This document shows positions 38,986 to 48,000 of a DNA stretch of 48,000 nt, one piece after another (the stretch's first letter is position 1; each line of letters starts with the position of its first letter). This DNA comes from Nitzschia sp. pyKryTriq1 (lineage: Eukaryota; Bacillariophyta; Bacillariophyceae; Bacillariales; Bacillariaceae). The position numbers and the translations under genes were made by a program. The notes below the pieces were generated by a model. The model did no database searches. It saw only the letters and a program-made list of their open reading frames with translations, and was not told where the DNA came from. The stretch lies in NCBI GenBank assembly GCA_956465555.1, contig OY101133.1:32001-80000 (forward strand), written 5' to 3'.

Positions 38986-39204
38986 ATGCCAAAATCAGAT
39001 ATACATCCTACATGGTCCAAAGAGACGCCTGTTTTATGTGATGGAAAACCACTTTGTTTAATTGGTTCAACAAAAAAAGAATTACAAGTTGATATGTGGT
39101 TAGCCAATCACCCATTTTACTCAAAATCACAAGTTGTGGTTGATAGTGAAGGTCGAGTTGAAAGATTCATGAAAAAATATGGACTAAATTCAACAGATCA
39201 ATAA
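38986..39204 (+). CDS. rpl31: Ribosomal protein bL31
   Basis: 72-residue subunit-bridge protein. MPKSDIHPTW and NHPFYSKSQVVVDSEGRVERF are family features. There is no paired CxxC, so it is the zinc-free form. Confidence 0.93.
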   Translation: MPKSDIHPTWSKETPVLCDGKPLCLIGSTKKELQVDMWLANHPFYSKSQVVVDSEGRVERFMKKYGLNSTDQ

Positions 39205-39226
39205 TTTAAAAATATTTTAAAAATTT

Positions 39227-39601
39227 ATGCCAACTATACAACAATTAGTTCGTTCAAGACGTATACAAATTAAAAAGAAAACAAAATCACCTGCGCTTGT
39301 AAATTGTCCTCAACGTCGAGGTGTATGTACTCGAGTTTATACAACAACACCAAAAAAACCCAATTCGGCAATTCGAAAAGTTGCCCGAGTACGACTTACT
39401 TCTGGATTTGAAGTAACAGCATATATTCCCGGAATTGGACATAATTTACAAGAACACTCAGTAGTTTTAATCCGTGGTGGTCGAGTAAAAGATTTACCAG
39501 GGGTTCGATATCATATTATTCGTGGAGCCTTAGATACTGGTGGAGTAAAAGATAGAACTCAGGGTAGATCGAAATATGGTGTTAAAAGACCAAAAAAATA
39601 A
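39227..39601 (+). CDS. rps12: Ribosomal protein uS12
   Basis: 124-residue decoding-site protein. The conserved [18 protein letters not shown] and [19 protein letters not shown] loops are intact. It is a single continuous gene, unlike the trans-spliced land-plant version. Confidence 0.98.
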   Translation: MPTIQQLVRSRRIQIKKKTKSPALVNCPQRRGVCTRVYTTTPKKPNSAIRKVARVRLTSGFEVTAYIPGIGHNLQEHSVVLIRGGRVKDLPGVRYHIIRGALDTGGVKDRTQGRSKYGVKRPKK

Positions 39602-39678
39602 TAATTATTAATCATAAAATAAAAGTTATTGAATCTAATTTTTGTTTTATCAAATAAAAAATATTTAGTAAATACATT

Positions 39679-40149
39679 ATGTCACGTAGAAATATTTCAA
39701 AAAAACGTTTTCCAGAAACAGATTCTATTTATAATAGCTATTTAGTTAGTTTACTTATTTCTCGAATTTTAAAATCGGGGAAAAAGACTACTGCTAAAAA
39801 TATTGTATATGAAGCGTTTGAGATTATTAAACAAAAAACAAACGAAGATCCGTTACAAGTGTTTGAAAAAGCAATCCGAAAAGCAAGTCCAATTGTTGAG
39901 GTTAAGGCTCGAAGAATTGGTGGTTCAACATACCAAGTTCCTATTGAAGTTAGTGGCTTTAGAGCAACAAATTTATCTTTAAGATGGATTCTTCAATATT
40001 CAAAACAACGTGTTGGAAGAAGTATGTCAATTAAATTAGCAAATGAAATTATTGACACAGCTAATGAAATTGGTAATACTATTAAAAAAAAGGAAGAAAC
40101 ACATAAAATGGCCGAAGCAAACAAAGCTTTCGCACATTTTAGATATTAA
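39679..40149 (+). CDS. rps7: Ribosomal protein uS7
   Basis: 156-residue head protein that starts 16S 3'-domain assembly. The [19 protein letters not shown] stretch and the final [12 protein letters not shown] are typical. Confidence 0.98.
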   Translation: MSRRNISKKRFPETDSIYNSYLVSLLISRILKSGKKTTAKNIVYEAFEIIKQKTNEDPLQVFEKAIRKASPIVEVKARRIGGSTYQVPIEVSGFRATNLSLRWILQYSKQRVGRSMSIKLANEIIDTANEIGNTIKKKEETHKMAEANKAFAHFRY

Positions 40150-40227
40150 TTCTTTACTTAATTTTTATTTGCTCTCGCTAAAAGCTTAACACTTAATCAT
40201 AAATTTAAATTTTAAAGGATTTTTATA

Positions 40228-41457
40228 ATGGCACGTGAAAAATTTGAACGTACAAAACCGCATGTTAATATTGGTACTATTGGTCACGTAGATCATGGTA
40301 AAACAACTTTAACAGCTGCAATTACTGCGACATTAGCCTTAGAAAGTGGTGGAGCTGTGAAAGCTTATGCCGATATCGATGGTGCTCCAGAAGAAAGAGC
40401 ACGTGGTATTACAATCAATACTGCGCATGTTGAATATGAAACAGCAAATCGACACTATGCACACGTAGATTGTCCAGGTCACGCAGATTATGTAAAAAAT
40501 ATGATTACAGGTGCAGCACAAATGGATGGGGCTATCCTAGTAGTTTCAGCTGCTGATGGCCCAATGCCACAAACTCGTGAACATATCTTATTATCAAAAC
40601 AAGTAGGTGTTCCAGATGTAGTTGTGTTCTTAAATAAACAAGATCAAGTGGATGATGACGAATTATTAGAGTTAGTAGAATTAGAAGTTCGTGAGTTATT
40701 ATCTGCATATGATTTCCCAGGTGATGATATTCCAATTTGCCCAGGATCAGCTCTACAAGCAATCGAAGCAATTTCATCTAATCCAGATATTAAACGAGGT
40801 GATAATCCATGGGTAGACAAAATTTTTGCATTAATGGATGCAGTTGATGAGTATATTCCAACACCTGAACGTGATACTGAAAAAACATTCTTAATGGCAA
40901 TTGAAGATGTTTTCTCAATTACAGGTCGTGGTACGGTTGCAACAGGTCGTATTGAACGTGGAATTGTAAAAGTTGGTGACAACGTTGAAATTGTTGGTAT
41001 TGGCGATACTCAAACGACAATTATTACTGGTATTGAAATGTTCCAAAAAACATTAGATGAAGGTTTTGCCGGTGATAATGTTGGTATTTTATTACGTGGT
41101 GTTACCCGTGAAAATATCGAACGTGGTATGGTATTAGCTAAACCAGGCACAATCACTCCACATACAAACTTCGAATCAGAAGTATATGTATTAACAAATG
41201 ATGAAGGTGGTCGTCGTACACCATTCTTTACAGGTTATAGACCACAATTTTACGTGCGAACAACAGATGTAACTGGTGCAATCACTGAATTTACAGCTGA
41301 TGATGGTTCAAGTGTTGAAATGGTAATGCCGGGGGACCGTATTAAAATGACTGCCGAATTAATTTATCCTGTTGCAATTGAAGAAGGTATGCGATTCGCG
41401 ATTCGTGAAGGTGGCCGTACAATTGGAGCTGGTGTAGTTTCGAAAATTGTTAAATAA
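40228..41457 (+). CDS. tufA: Elongation factor Tu
   Basis: EF-Tu delivers aminoacyl-tRNA to the plastid ribosome. The 409-residue product has GHVDHGKT at 19-26, RGITINT (switch I) at 59-65, DCPGH at 81-85 and NKQD at 136-139, so the GTPase is complete. Domains 2 and 3 follow. AAAGGAT lies upstream of the ATG. It sits in the str-type segment rps12-rps7-tufA-rps10 with no fusA, as in other red-lineage plastids. Confidence 0.99.
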   Translation: MAREKFERTKPHVNIGTIGHVDHGKTTLTAAITATLALESGGAVKAYADIDGAPEERARGITINTAHVEYETANRHYAHVDCPGHADYVKNMITGAAQMDGAILVVSAADGPMPQTREHILLSKQVGVPDVVVFLNKQDQVDDDELLELVELEVRELLSAYDFPGDDIPICPGSALQAIEAISSNPDIKRGDNPWVDKIFALMDAVDEYIPTPERDTEKTFLMAIEDVFSITGRGTVATGRIERGIVKVGDNVEIVGIGDTQTTIITGIEMFQKTLDEGFAGDNVGILLRGVTRENIERGMVLAKPGTITPHTNFESEVYVLTNDEGGRRTPFFTGYRPQFYVRTTDVTGAITEFTADDGSSVEMVMPGDRIKMTAELIYPVAIEEGMRFAIREGGRTIGAGVVSKIVK

Positions 41458-41469
41458 TCAAAAATTTTT

Positions 41470-41793
41470 ATGGAAATCAAAACGAATGCTAAAATTCGTG
41501 TACGATTAGAATCATTTAATCACGAACTTTTAGTTGCTTCATGTCAAAAAATAAAAGACACTCTAACTAATGCATCTTTAAATTCCATTGGTCTTGTAAC
41601 TTTACCAACATCAAAACGAATTTATTGTGTCTTACGATCGCCACATGTTGATAAAGATTCGCGTGAACATTTTGAAGTTCGCGTTCATAAAAGAATTTTA
41701 GAAATCTATTATGATGCTGAAGTACCTATCTTTGATTTATTAACTGAGATTGATTTAGCTCCAGGAATCTTTTATCGTATTTGTTTATCTTAA
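41470..41793 (+). CDS. rps10: Ribosomal protein uS10
   Basis: 107-residue head protein and last gene of the array. KIRVRLESFNHELLVASCQK, LPTSKRIYCVLRSPHVDKDS and the EHFEVRVHKR segment identify it. It begins 12 bases after tufA. A 19-bp inverted repeat overlaps the 3' end. Confidence 0.97.
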   Translation: MEIKTNAKIRVRLESFNHELLVASCQKIKDTLTNASLNSIGLVTLPTSKRIYCVLRSPHVDKDSREHFEVRVHKRILEIYYDAEVPIFDLLTEIDLAPGIFYRICLS

Positions 41794-41818
41794 GTAAATT
41801 TTACTTAAGATAAACAAA
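41780..41818 (+). terminator. 19-bp hairpin ending the ribosomal operon
   Basis: TTTGTTTATCTTAAGTAAA (41780-41798) is the exact reverse complement of 41800-41818, with a single-base centre. It starts inside the last rps10 codons, and an A-rich run follows. It is the longest perfect hairpin seen in the window. Confidence 0.75.
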
Positions 41819-41884
41819 AAATAACCTATAAATAATATATTATAGCTCGAAGAATAAGATTACAATTGTTTTCAAATTTAAGAG

Positions 41885-41910
41885 GTCACATTTCATCAGT
41901 GTTATGTGAC
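41885..41910 (+). terminator. Second hairpin with T-run after rps10
   Basis: GTCACAT (41885-41891) pairs with ATGTGAC (41904-41910), followed by GTTATTTTTT. It has the shape of an intrinsic terminator, about 90 bases after rps10, and could be a backup terminator or the 3' end of a small RNA. The rest of the 41819-42062 spacer shows no gene. Confidence 0.45.
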
Positions 41911-42062
41911 GTTATTTTTTAATACTAACGAAAATTGTTTATCTCTAATAATGAATCTTAGAATTGCTGTAACGCTTACTTATTGTTAGTTTATTAGAAC
42001 AAAAAATAGTTTAATTTCTTAAAAAATATAGATTATACTCATTTTAGGCTGTAGATATAGTT

Positions 42063-42133
42063 GGCGGTATGGCCAAGTGGTAAGGCAGTGGATTGCAAAT
42101 TCTCTATCCCCAGTTCGAATCTGGGTGCCGCCT
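42063..42133 (+). tRNA. trnC(gca): tRNA-Cys(GCA)
   Basis: Acceptor GGCGGTA pairs with TGCCGCC. The anticodon loop TTGCAAA gives GCA, with one mismatch in the stem, and the T-arm is CCAGTTCGAATCTGG. The discriminator is U, as expected for tRNA-Cys. Confidence 0.94.
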
Positions 42134-42197
42134 TGATAACTATAACTATACTCTTGCATTTAGTTGTAGTCTCATATACTATAACCTTATTAGAGAG

Positions 42198-42283
42198 GGG
42201 AATGTGGTGGAATTGGTAGACACGACGGACTTAAAATCCGTTGCCTAGTGATAGGCGTGAGGGTTCAAGTCCCTCCGTTCCCA
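42198..42283 (+). tRNA. trnL(uaa): tRNA-Leu(UAA)
   Basis: Class II tRNA of 86 bases: acceptor GGGAATG with CGTTCCC, anticodon loop CTTAAAA (UAA), a variable arm TGCCTAGTGATAGGCG, and T-arm GAGGGTTCAAGTCCCTC. The group I intron found in this gene in cyanobacteria and plants is absent. Confidence 0.96.
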
Positions 42284-42396
42284 TTTAATTATTTTGTTGT
42301 TCAAATAAAAAGATTTTATTAAATTAATTATAAAATTATGTATAATACTAATTAAAGTGAATAGATTTTAGAAAAACTTACGACTCATTTCTTTAT

Positions 42397-45141
42397 ATGT
42401 TTGAAAAATTTACCGAAGGGGCAATCAAAGTTATTATGTTGTCTCAAGAAGAAGCTCGACGAATGGGACATAATTTTGTCGGAACAGAACAACTTCTATT
42501 AGGTGTCATTGGTCAACGACATGGAATTGGTGCTCGAGCATTGAAAAAACTTAAAGTGACATTGAAAAAAGCTCGAAAAGAAATTGAATTATATATCGGC
42601 CGAGGAACAGGATTTGTTGCTTCAGAAATTCCATTTACTCCAAGAGCAAAACGAGTTTTAGAAATGGCTGTTCACGAAGGAAAAGATTTAGGTCAAAATT
42701 TTGTTGGAACAGAACATATTCTATTAGCTTTAATTGCAGAGTCAGATGGTGTTGCAATGAGAACATTAGATAAATTAAATGTCGATATTCAAAAGTTACG
42801 CAATTTAATTCTAACTTATATTGAAGAAACACAAGAAGAAATTTTACGACCTTTAACGCAAGCAGAAAAATTCTTATTAGAACGAGAGAAAAAAGGTAGT
42901 CCAACACCTACTTTAGATGAATATGCAGAAAATATTACTAAAGAAGCGATTGATGGAAATTTAGATCCTGTAATTGGTCGTGAAAAAGAAATTGATGACG
43001 TTATTGCGGTATTAGCACGTCGAACAAAAAATAATCCGGTTCTTATTGGTGAACCTGGTGTAGGTAAAACTGCAGTTGCAGAAGGTTTAGCACAATTGAT
43101 TCTAACAGAAAAAGTTCCTGATTTTTTAGATGGTAGCTTAATCATGGCGTTAGATCTTGGTTCAATTTTAGCAGGTACTAAATATCGTGGTGAATTTGAA
43201 GAACGATTAAAACGGATTGTGGAAGAAGCACAAAATGATTCAGCAGTTATTATTGTTATTGATGAAATTCATACATTAGTAGGCGCTGGTGCCGCTGAAG
43301 GTGCAGTTGATGCTGCTAACATTTTAAAGCCAGCGTTAGCGCGAGGAAAATTCCGTTGTATTGGAGCAACTACAAATGATGAATACCGAAAATATATTGA
43401 ACGTGATCCAGCATTAGAACGTCGATTCCAACCAGTACATGTAGAAGAACCTAGTGTTGGAACAACAATTGAAATTTTACGCGGATTAAGATCAAAATTT
43501 GAACAACACCACACTCTAAGTTATCATGATAAAGCTTTAGAGCAAGCTGCCATTCTTTCGGATAAATATGTTGCAGATCGTTATTTACCAGATAAAGCGA
43601 TTGATGTATTAGATGAAGCGGGCGCACGAGTAAGATTAGAAAATCGACGTTTACCATTAGGTTTACGAAGTCTAATGCATGAATTACAAGAGACAATTAA
43701 AGACAAAGAAGAATGTATTAAAGAACATGATTTTGAAGCTGCAAAACAGCTGTTAGATCATGAAATGGAAGTGCGAACTCATATTCGTATTATGAAACAA
43801 TCTGCTTTAACTAATGAAGCTCGTGGATTTAGTCGTCGTGATGTAGATATGGTAACCGAAACAGATGTATCAGATGTAATTTCTAATTGGACTGGAATTC
43901 CGGTTACAAAAATTACAGGGTCTGAGTCGGAACGTTTATTAAGAATGGAAGATACAATTCATGAACGTATCATTGGACAAAAACATGCAGTTGTTTCTGT
44001 CTCTAAAGCAATTCGTCGAGCACGTGTAGGATTACGAAATCCAAATCGTCCAATTGCAAGTTTTATTTTTGCAGGTCCAACTGGGGTTGGAAAAACTGAA
44101 TTAACAAAAGCACTATCAGAATACATGTTTAGTACTGAAGATAGTATGATTCGATTAGACATGTCAGAGTATATGGAGAAACATACTGTGGCAAAATTAA
44201 TTGGTTCACCTCCAGGATACGTTGGGTACAATGAAGGAGGGCAATTAACCGAAGCTGTTCGTTCAAAACCTTATTCTGTTGTATTACTTGATGAGGTAGA
44301 AAAAGCCCACCCAGATGTCTTTAATTTATTATTACAAATTTTAGATGATGGCCGATTAACTGATTCAAAAGGTCGTGTAATTGATTTTACAAATACGTTA
44401 ATTATTATGACGACGAATTTAGGATCAAAAATTATTGAACGTGAGAGTGGAATTAAATCAAAATCAGATCAAGGTGATCGTGGGTTTAAAATTACTCCTG
44501 ATGCTGTTCTTGGTTGGGAACCTGTTCCAGAACCGATTAAAGATCCTGAACTTTTTGAGCGTGTTGCAAAACTTGTAAATGAAGAACTTAAAAACTTCTT
44601 CCGTCCAGAGTTTTTAAATCGTATTGATGAGATTATTGTTTTTAATCATTTAACACGTATTGATATTTGGGAAATTTGTGAACTACAAATCAAATCAGTA
44701 CAAAAACGATTAAAAGAAAAAGGTATTAACCTAATTGTGGATTTAGCGGTACAGGCATTTTTAACTGATGAAGGTTATGATCCAATTTATGGAGCTCGTC
44801 CACTACGTCGAGCAATTATGAAATATTTAGAAGATACCCTTGCAGAACAATGTTTATCAAAAACATTATATCCAAATACAAAAATTATTGTCACTCGAAA
44901 AAAGGTTGAAGGAACTCTATTAACTTATACAAATGAATTAGAAGTTGAAATTGATTTCAGTGATGTTGATCCAAGTTTAAGAGAAAATATAATTGAGGAT
45001 GAACCACAAAAATCAATGGTTACTGTTAGTCAATCATCATCTAATGATAATTTAGATAATAATAGTTTAAATGATGATCCATCAAAAGCTAATATTAGTG
45101 GGAAGGCTTCAAAATTTTTCCGTAAACCAAAAGAAGCGTAA
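42397..45141 (+). CDS. clpC: Clp protease ATPase ClpC (Hsp100)
   Basis: Hsp100 unfoldase that feeds proteins to stromal ClpP and also takes part in protein import. The 914-residue product has a double Clp-N domain (about 1-145), first AAA module with Walker A GEPGVGKT at 218-225 and Walker B IDEIH at 288-292, a UVR-like middle region ([14 protein letters not shown], about 444-457), and a second AAA module with GPTGVGKT at 560-567. The last 60 residues form a Ser/Asn-rich acidic tail. The length is normal or slightly long. A 13-bp hairpin follows. Confidence 0.98.
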   Translation: MFEKFTEGAIKVIMLSQEEARRMGHNFVGTEQLLLGVIGQRHGIGARALKKLKVTLKKARKEIELYIGRGTGFVASEIPFTPRAKRVLEMAVHEGKDLGQNFVGTEHILLALIAESDGVAMRTLDKLNVDIQKLRNLILTYIEETQEEILRPLTQAEKFLLEREKKGSPTPTLDEYAENITKEAIDGNLDPVIGREKEIDDVIAVLARRTKNNPVLIGEPGVGKTAVAEGLAQLILTEKVPDFLDGSLIMALDLGSILAGTKYRGEFEERLKRIVEEAQNDSAVIIVIDEIHTLVGAGAAEGAVDAANILKPALARGKFRCIGATTNDEYRKYIERDPALERRFQPVHVEEPSVGTTIEILRGLRSKFEQHHTLSYHDKALEQAAILSDKYVADRYLPDKAIDVLDEAGARVRLENRRLPLGLRSLMHELQETIKDKEECIKEHDFEAAKQLLDHEMEVRTHIRIMKQSALTNEARGFSRRDVDMVTETDVSDVISNWTGIPVTKITGSESERLLRMEDTIHERIIGQKHAVVSVSKAIRRARVGLRNPNRPIASFIFAGPTGVGKTELTKALSEYMFSTEDSMIRLDMSEYMEKHTVAKLIGSPPGYVGYNEGGQLTEAVRSKPYSVVLLDEVEKAHPDVFNLLLQILDDGRLTDSKGRVIDFTNTLIIMTTNLGSKIIERESGIKSKSDQGDRGFKITPDAVLGWEPVPEPIKDPELFERVAKLVNEELKNFFRPEFLNRIDEIIVFNHLTRIDIWEICELQIKSVQKRLKEKGINLIVDLAVQAFLTDEGYDPIYGARPLRRAIMKYLEDTLAEQCLSKTLYPNTKIIVTRKKVEGTLLTYTNELEVEIDFSDVDPSLRENIIEDEPQKSMVTVSQSSSNDNLDNNSLNDDPSKANISGKASKFFRKPKEA

Positions 45142-45177
45142 ATATCTTATTGAGAAAGATTTGAAATAAGATATTTA
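45139..45177 (+). terminator. clpC terminator hairpin
   Basis: TAAATATCTTATT (45139-45151) pairs exactly with AATAAGATATTTA (45165-45177). The left arm begins with the clpC stop codon. Confidence 0.7.
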
Positions 45178-45246
45178 TATTTCTTTCTGAATTTCCATTC
45201 GATAAAAATTTTATTTGGTGTATCGATAGGGATCAAATTCTCCAAC

Positions 45247-45296
45247 TTATAATTACTTTTTTCTTTCACCTTTTGATTGAAAAAAAGTAATTATAA
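45247..45296. repeat. 16-bp perfect inverted repeat
   Basis: TTATAATTACTTTTTT (45247-45262) is the exact reverse complement of 45281-45296, with an 18-base loop. It lies 70 bases beyond the clpC terminator and at the edge of the accessory island. It could be a terminator for a minus-strand transcript or a trace of an insertion. Confidence 0.5.
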
Positions 45297-45363
45297 ATTG
45301 TAAAATCTTTTTAGTACTTCAAACGATCTAAACTTTAGTAGGAAGGAAACAAAGTATATAAGA

Positions 45364-45588
45364 TTAACTGATCATTACAATAGTACTAAACAATAAAGCG
45401 TAATATTTGGTCTTTACCTTTGTAGATAGTGGTGCAGTAAACCCTTTCAATAGGAAAAATGAGTAGAATCTATCGTTAAAGGTAATAGTTTCTAAAGTTA
45501 TTAAGAGTTGTAAATCGATACTCTTCGCAGATCTAATAATATTTTGTTTATCAATTTTCACAATCTGTTCCAGTACTCTTAAAAAATT
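45364..45588 (-). pseudogene. Possible remnant ORF, unrecognised
   Basis: The minus strand is open for 75 codons; a GTG start would give 65 residues. The translation looks protein-like (RVLEQIVKIDKQNIIR, then a Leu-rich stretch LLITLETITFNDRFYSF), and the same register seems to continue past a stop at 45589-45591 with AVEWIY. I do not recognise it. It may be the remains of a longer acquired gene or chance in AT-rich DNA. Confidence 0.3.
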
Positions 45589-45690
45589 TCAATATATCCA
45601 TTCTACAGCATTAATAAAAAATAAAAAACCTTATAATGATTACATACAACTTTATTGTAGGGGTTTTTATGATTAATTATTTATTTTGGC

Positions 45691-46777
45691 TCTTATCGCA
45701 AGACTCGTGCAAAAAATAAAATTAAAAATCTGCCGCCTGAACAATTTTAGTTCGAGGTGGAGATAATAGTGATATTGCATTACGAAAATTCATTAAAGAA
45801 GAAGAGCTCTATATTCTTAATGATCCTAATGGGACAATTATTGCAAAATGCTTGCAAGACGGACACGCTCTATGAGATCGTGTTAGACCCATTGAAGAAG
45901 GTTTTACGAATGCTTTATAAGGCAACTAATGCTGAAAGACCTTTGCTTATGCCGCGCCAAGCAGTAGTTCTTACTTCGACATTAATCCTTATCCATTTCT
46001 AAAGCGGGTTACAATAATGGTTATTTTTTGTGCACTCGGAATGGGCGAAGTCGGAAACATTTTATTAGGGATAATAGAACGATTTTATGCAACACACTCT
46101 ATCTATTCGTCTATTGCAAAATTTCAAACTCTATGTGGTAAGCACATCAACTCTTGGTATTTTTGGAACATTGTTACTCCGCATAAAAACTCAAAAATGC
46201 TATCAATTACTTGAAGCTCAACCTTGTTATTTATTAGAGGGTGAAAGAATATGGATTACTAATTGCCGGAAACTGTCGATGAGGTTTATGTATTGCCCAG
46301 TCGTTACACCGACACCACAGGTATTACGCCTCTTTATAGGAATTTAAATATAGAATTAAAACAGAAATTAGTAATGGAAAACCCTCTGTTATCGGGCGCT
46401 GCTAAATGTCGTGATATTGAAACTTTAAACAATATTAAGCTTACTAAATTCTAAATTAGAGAAAGTTAGTAATAAACTCAGTAAGGGAGTTACGAAGGCT
46501 AAGTCTCGAATGAAAACCCGAGCCAGATTCGCAAGTAGAACAAAGACTTTTAGTGAACTTGCTAACGAAAATCTTGAACATATTGATCCGGACGTTTGGG
46601 AAAACGCTCAACCGGGTTTACAAAACATTCAAGAATATGTAGAAAAAATTAAAGACTAAGTTAGGAAAATTAAAATTGTTGCACAGTTTATCTCATAAGT
46701 TTTCTAAACTTGAAGAAGCGACTAATGTTCCCCACAAACACTCTCCAATTCACATCTATTCTAACTTGTCCCAATAA
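45691..46777 (+). pseudogene. Broken ORF, probable third copy of family A
   Basis: Protein-like stretches alternate between frames with stops and shifts between them. In order: GSYRKTRAKNKIKNLPPEQ (stop at about 45750); LVRGGDNSDIALRKF...LYILNDPNGTIIAK; FAYAAPSSSSYFDINPYPFL and a membrane-like run (about 45951-46080); LLQNFKLYVVSTSTLGIFGT; LPETVDEVYVLPSRYTDTTG to LTKF (46263-46454); a basic segment KAKSRMKTRARFASRTKTF to EYVEKIKD (46429-46659); and KLGKLKLLHSLSHKFSKLEE ending at 46775-46777. VRGGDNS and TVDEVYVLP resemble VSGGKNN and DITEVVIVP of the ORF at 3052. The last half may be an unrelated tail. G+C is 26 of 60 at 46561-46620. No frame joining is proposed. Confidence 0.5.
46429..46659 (+). 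pseudogene. Longest C-terminal piece of the broken ORF
   Basis: This open stretch has no convincing start codon: the frame opens after a stop at 46426-46428 and runs 76 codons. The translation is basic (KGVTKAKSRMKTRARFASR) and then acidic (ELANENLEHIDPDVWENAQ), probably helical. It follows the LPETVDEVYVLP piece after a one-base frame change and is followed in another frame by the final basic helix ending at 46777. It is a fragment, not an independent gene. Confidence 0.4.
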
Positions 46778-46811
46778 CTAAACAAAACAATATATCTATA
46801 GTGAATACTCT

Positions 46812-46848
46812 AATAGGAATTGATAGGATCTTATAATTTTTTCCTATT
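46812..46848 (+). terminator. Hairpin between broken ORF and ORF370
   Basis: AATAGGAA (46812-46819) pairs with TTCCTATT (46841-46848), followed by a run of T. It would terminate transcripts of the broken plus-strand ORF just before the convergent ORF370. Confidence 0.5.
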
Positions 46849-46858
46849 TTTTTTCACG

Positions 46859-46894
46859 AAAACTTCCCACTAATCAAAATTAGTAGGAAGTTTT
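46859..46894 (-). terminator. Hairpin overlapping the ORF370 3' end
   Basis: The 16-base arms at 46859-46874 and 46879-46894 match at 15 positions; the odd pair is a G-U in minus-strand RNA. The stem includes the last codons and stop of ORF370 with a 4-base loop. Confidence 0.6.
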
Positions 46895-48000
46895 TCAGCT
46901 TTTTGAGGCGATGAAACTGGTTGAGCTTCATATTCACGATCAAAATACTCCTTTTTATGAGCATTTTTAGAATTCCGATCAATTTTCGGAGAAGTTGCCA
47001 TTCTCGCTGTGGGCCGTTTTACCTCATACTTTGGACCATCTTTGAAGTCTGTTTGGTCAAAGATCTCTAGTTTTTCCATGGTAAGGATTTTTTGCTTACG
47101 AAAATCGTAGGCAACATGAGTTACAATTTTAACAATTTGTTCTTGTTCTTGGCATGTTGGAGTCCAAATTTGACCTGGTAACATGCATATGTAACTATGG
47201 TGAGCGTCCTTTTTGGTAACCGGCATTTCGATTTTATCCTTTCGAGGCATTGGCAGTACGATTAATTCTGCCATATCGGGCCTACGCGGTTCGATTTGCT
47301 CAATTGAAATCTCACTTATTGGACTAGTTGCGATAGGTGTAAAAGCGCTTCTCATAAGAGGGTCGCCCGTAAAATAAACCAACATAATACCAATAAAAAT
47401 TTGTATATACTGAAGCAGTGCAGCATATCTAATAATTAATATCGTATGAAGGCTTATAGTTGTAAGAACAAAGCCAGCACCGACTCCAGTCCATAGACCG
47501 AGTTTAATTAGAAACGTCCTCGGGTCAACAATCGAGAAATTCACAAGTCCAGATAGAATATTGAAACCTACTATACTTCGGTTCGCTTTTGCAAGATAAC
47601 AGAGGGCATGGGGTGTGATATACAGTAACTTTTTGTTATTTAACAAATTTTTGTACTGACCAAGAATAAGGTCTGATAACTTTTTATCGTCAACAAATTT
47701 TACCTTATTTTCATCACCTTGGATATGACAAGTATTAAACAACTTCTCGTCCAGACTCTTTTTTGTTAAGAGAATCTGCTCCTCCGGGTCAGGTGCTGCA
47801 TCAGGTAGAGCAAACCTTTTTTGACTCGCTACCTCTTGTTCATATAAATCCGTATTGACATACAGATATTGAACAAAGCGTTCGTAGGGATATTTTAGAA
47901 AGCGATAGACTTTCCTTAAACTATCCCGGAATGTTGTATTTTCAGCATTTTCGAGAATGCTTTCACCCGCTCTTAATCTCAAGAGCGCGAAATTATTTCC
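46870..48000 (-). CDS. Unrecognised membrane protein (family A, copy 2), 5' end outside window
   Basis: I do not recognise this protein. The minus-strand frame runs from the window edge to a stop at 46870, giving 376 residues with no start inside the window; a TTG at 47982 is not a convincing start because homology continues upstream of it. Read from the edge it opens GNNFALLRLRAG, aligning with GNNLTLLSLRAG of the ORF at 3052. Further shared blocks are YITPHALCYLAK, two central membrane segments, RRPDMAELIVLP and SYICMLPGQ with a following Cys. The tail is polar and basic. A 60-base sample (47221-47280) has 27 G+C, well above plastid genes nearby. It is probably missing about 85 N-terminal residues by comparison with the other copy. 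Confidence 0.72.
   Translation of the reverse strand, partial: GNNFALLRLRAGESILENAENTTFRDSLRKVYRFLKYPYERFVQYLYVNTDLYEQEVASQKRFALPDAAPDPEEQILLTKKSLDEKLFNTCHIQGDENKVKFVDDKKLSDLILGQYKNLLNNKKLLYITPHALCYLAKANRSIVGFNILSGLVNFSIVDPRTFLIKLGLWTGVGAGFVLTTISLHTILIIRYAALLQYIQIFIGIMLVYFTGDPLMRSAFTPIATSPISEISIEQIEPRRPDMAELIVLPMPRKDKIEMPVTKKDAHHSYICMLPGQIWTPTCQEQEQIVKIVTHVAYDFRKQKILTMEKLEIFDQTDFKDGPKYEVKRPTARMATSPKIDRNSKNAHKKEYFDREYEAQPVSSPQKAEKLPTNFD

Larger units (their letters stand above)
45178..45690. other. Spacer with hairpins and a doubtful minus-strand ORF
   Basis: About 510 bases without a secure gene. It holds the 16-bp inverted repeat at 45247-45296, an open minus-strand frame at 45364-45588, and a weaker hairpin AAAAACC / GGTTTTT at 45624-45668. 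No tRNA, tmRNA or SRP RNA signature was seen. Confidence 0.55.

Noticed and set aside
42198-42283. Group I intron in trnL(UAA)
   Set aside because: The tRNA is continuous, with an intact anticodon loop.
45178-45690. tmRNA or SRP RNA in the clpC downstream spacer
   Set aside because: No tRNA-like end, tag-peptide frame or SRP loop motif was found.
46017-46347. Overlapping 65- and 86-codon ORFs as separate genes
   Set aside because: They overlap in different frames with no ribosome sites and fit better as pieces of one broken gene.
47982-47982. TTG as true start of ORF370
   Set aside because: Homology to the ORF at 3052 continues upstream of it to the window edge.

Overview
The window is part of a plastid (chloroplast) genome, most likely from a pennate diatom. 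It is AT-rich and compact, with no introns seen. Bacterial-type operons encode photosystem parts (psbA, psbY, psb28, psaC), cytochrome c maturation (ccsA, ccs1), thiamine synthesis (thiG, thiS), chaperones and proteases (groEL, dnaK, clpC), secA/secY, and the LysR-type regulator rbcR. A long S10/spc/alpha-type ribosomal protein operon carries what I read as the diatom gene ycf88 between rps19 and rpl22. rps10 ends the tufA segment, and ycf35 and ycf46 are present. This set fits red-lineage plastids, and ycf88 points to diatoms. The species cannot be named from the sequence.

Layout. 1-2890: 3' part of the 23S rRNA gene, then 5S rRNA. 2928-4495: a consensus promoter, a foldable leader and an unrecognised 471-codon membrane-protein ORF of higher GC. 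4574-9425: ccsA (minus), rps6, trnN, thiG, a gene-poor 500 bp, psbY, psaC, rpl32, trnL(UAG), rbcR. 9444-17174: rpl21, rpl27, secA, rpl34, ycf46, ccs1, psbA. 17175-17598: gene-free. 17599-22232: mostly minus strand, with ycf35, rps16, rps4, trnH, pheT, psb28, trnQ and trnR, plus thiS on plus. 22383-25862: convergent groEL and dnaK. 26107-41793: one very long plus-strand array, rpl3 through rps10, with secY, rpl36, rpoA and tufA inside. 42063-45141: trnC, trnL(UAA), clpC. 45178-48000: an accessory island with decayed reading frames and a second large unrecognised ORF that runs off the window edge.

How it fits together. Most genes serve plastid translation (rRNA, tRNA, tufA, ribosomal proteins, PheRS beta), transcription (rpoA, rbcR), protein folding, transport and turnover (groEL, dnaK, secA/secY, clpC), or the photosynthetic membrane. 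ThiS and ThiG form the thiazole branch of thiamine synthesis. CcsA and Ccs1 form the haem ligation machine for c-type cytochromes.

The unusual part. The ORFs at 3052-4467 and 46870-48000 are homologous to each other: shared GNNxxLLxLRAG, ITxxALCxxA and SYxCMLPxQ-like blocks, two central membrane segments and a polar tail. A broken third copy probably lies at 45691-46777. All three are clearly richer in GC than their neighbours. They look like an acquired, repeatedly inserted gene family of unknown function, perhaps derived from diatom plasmids; that origin is an inference.
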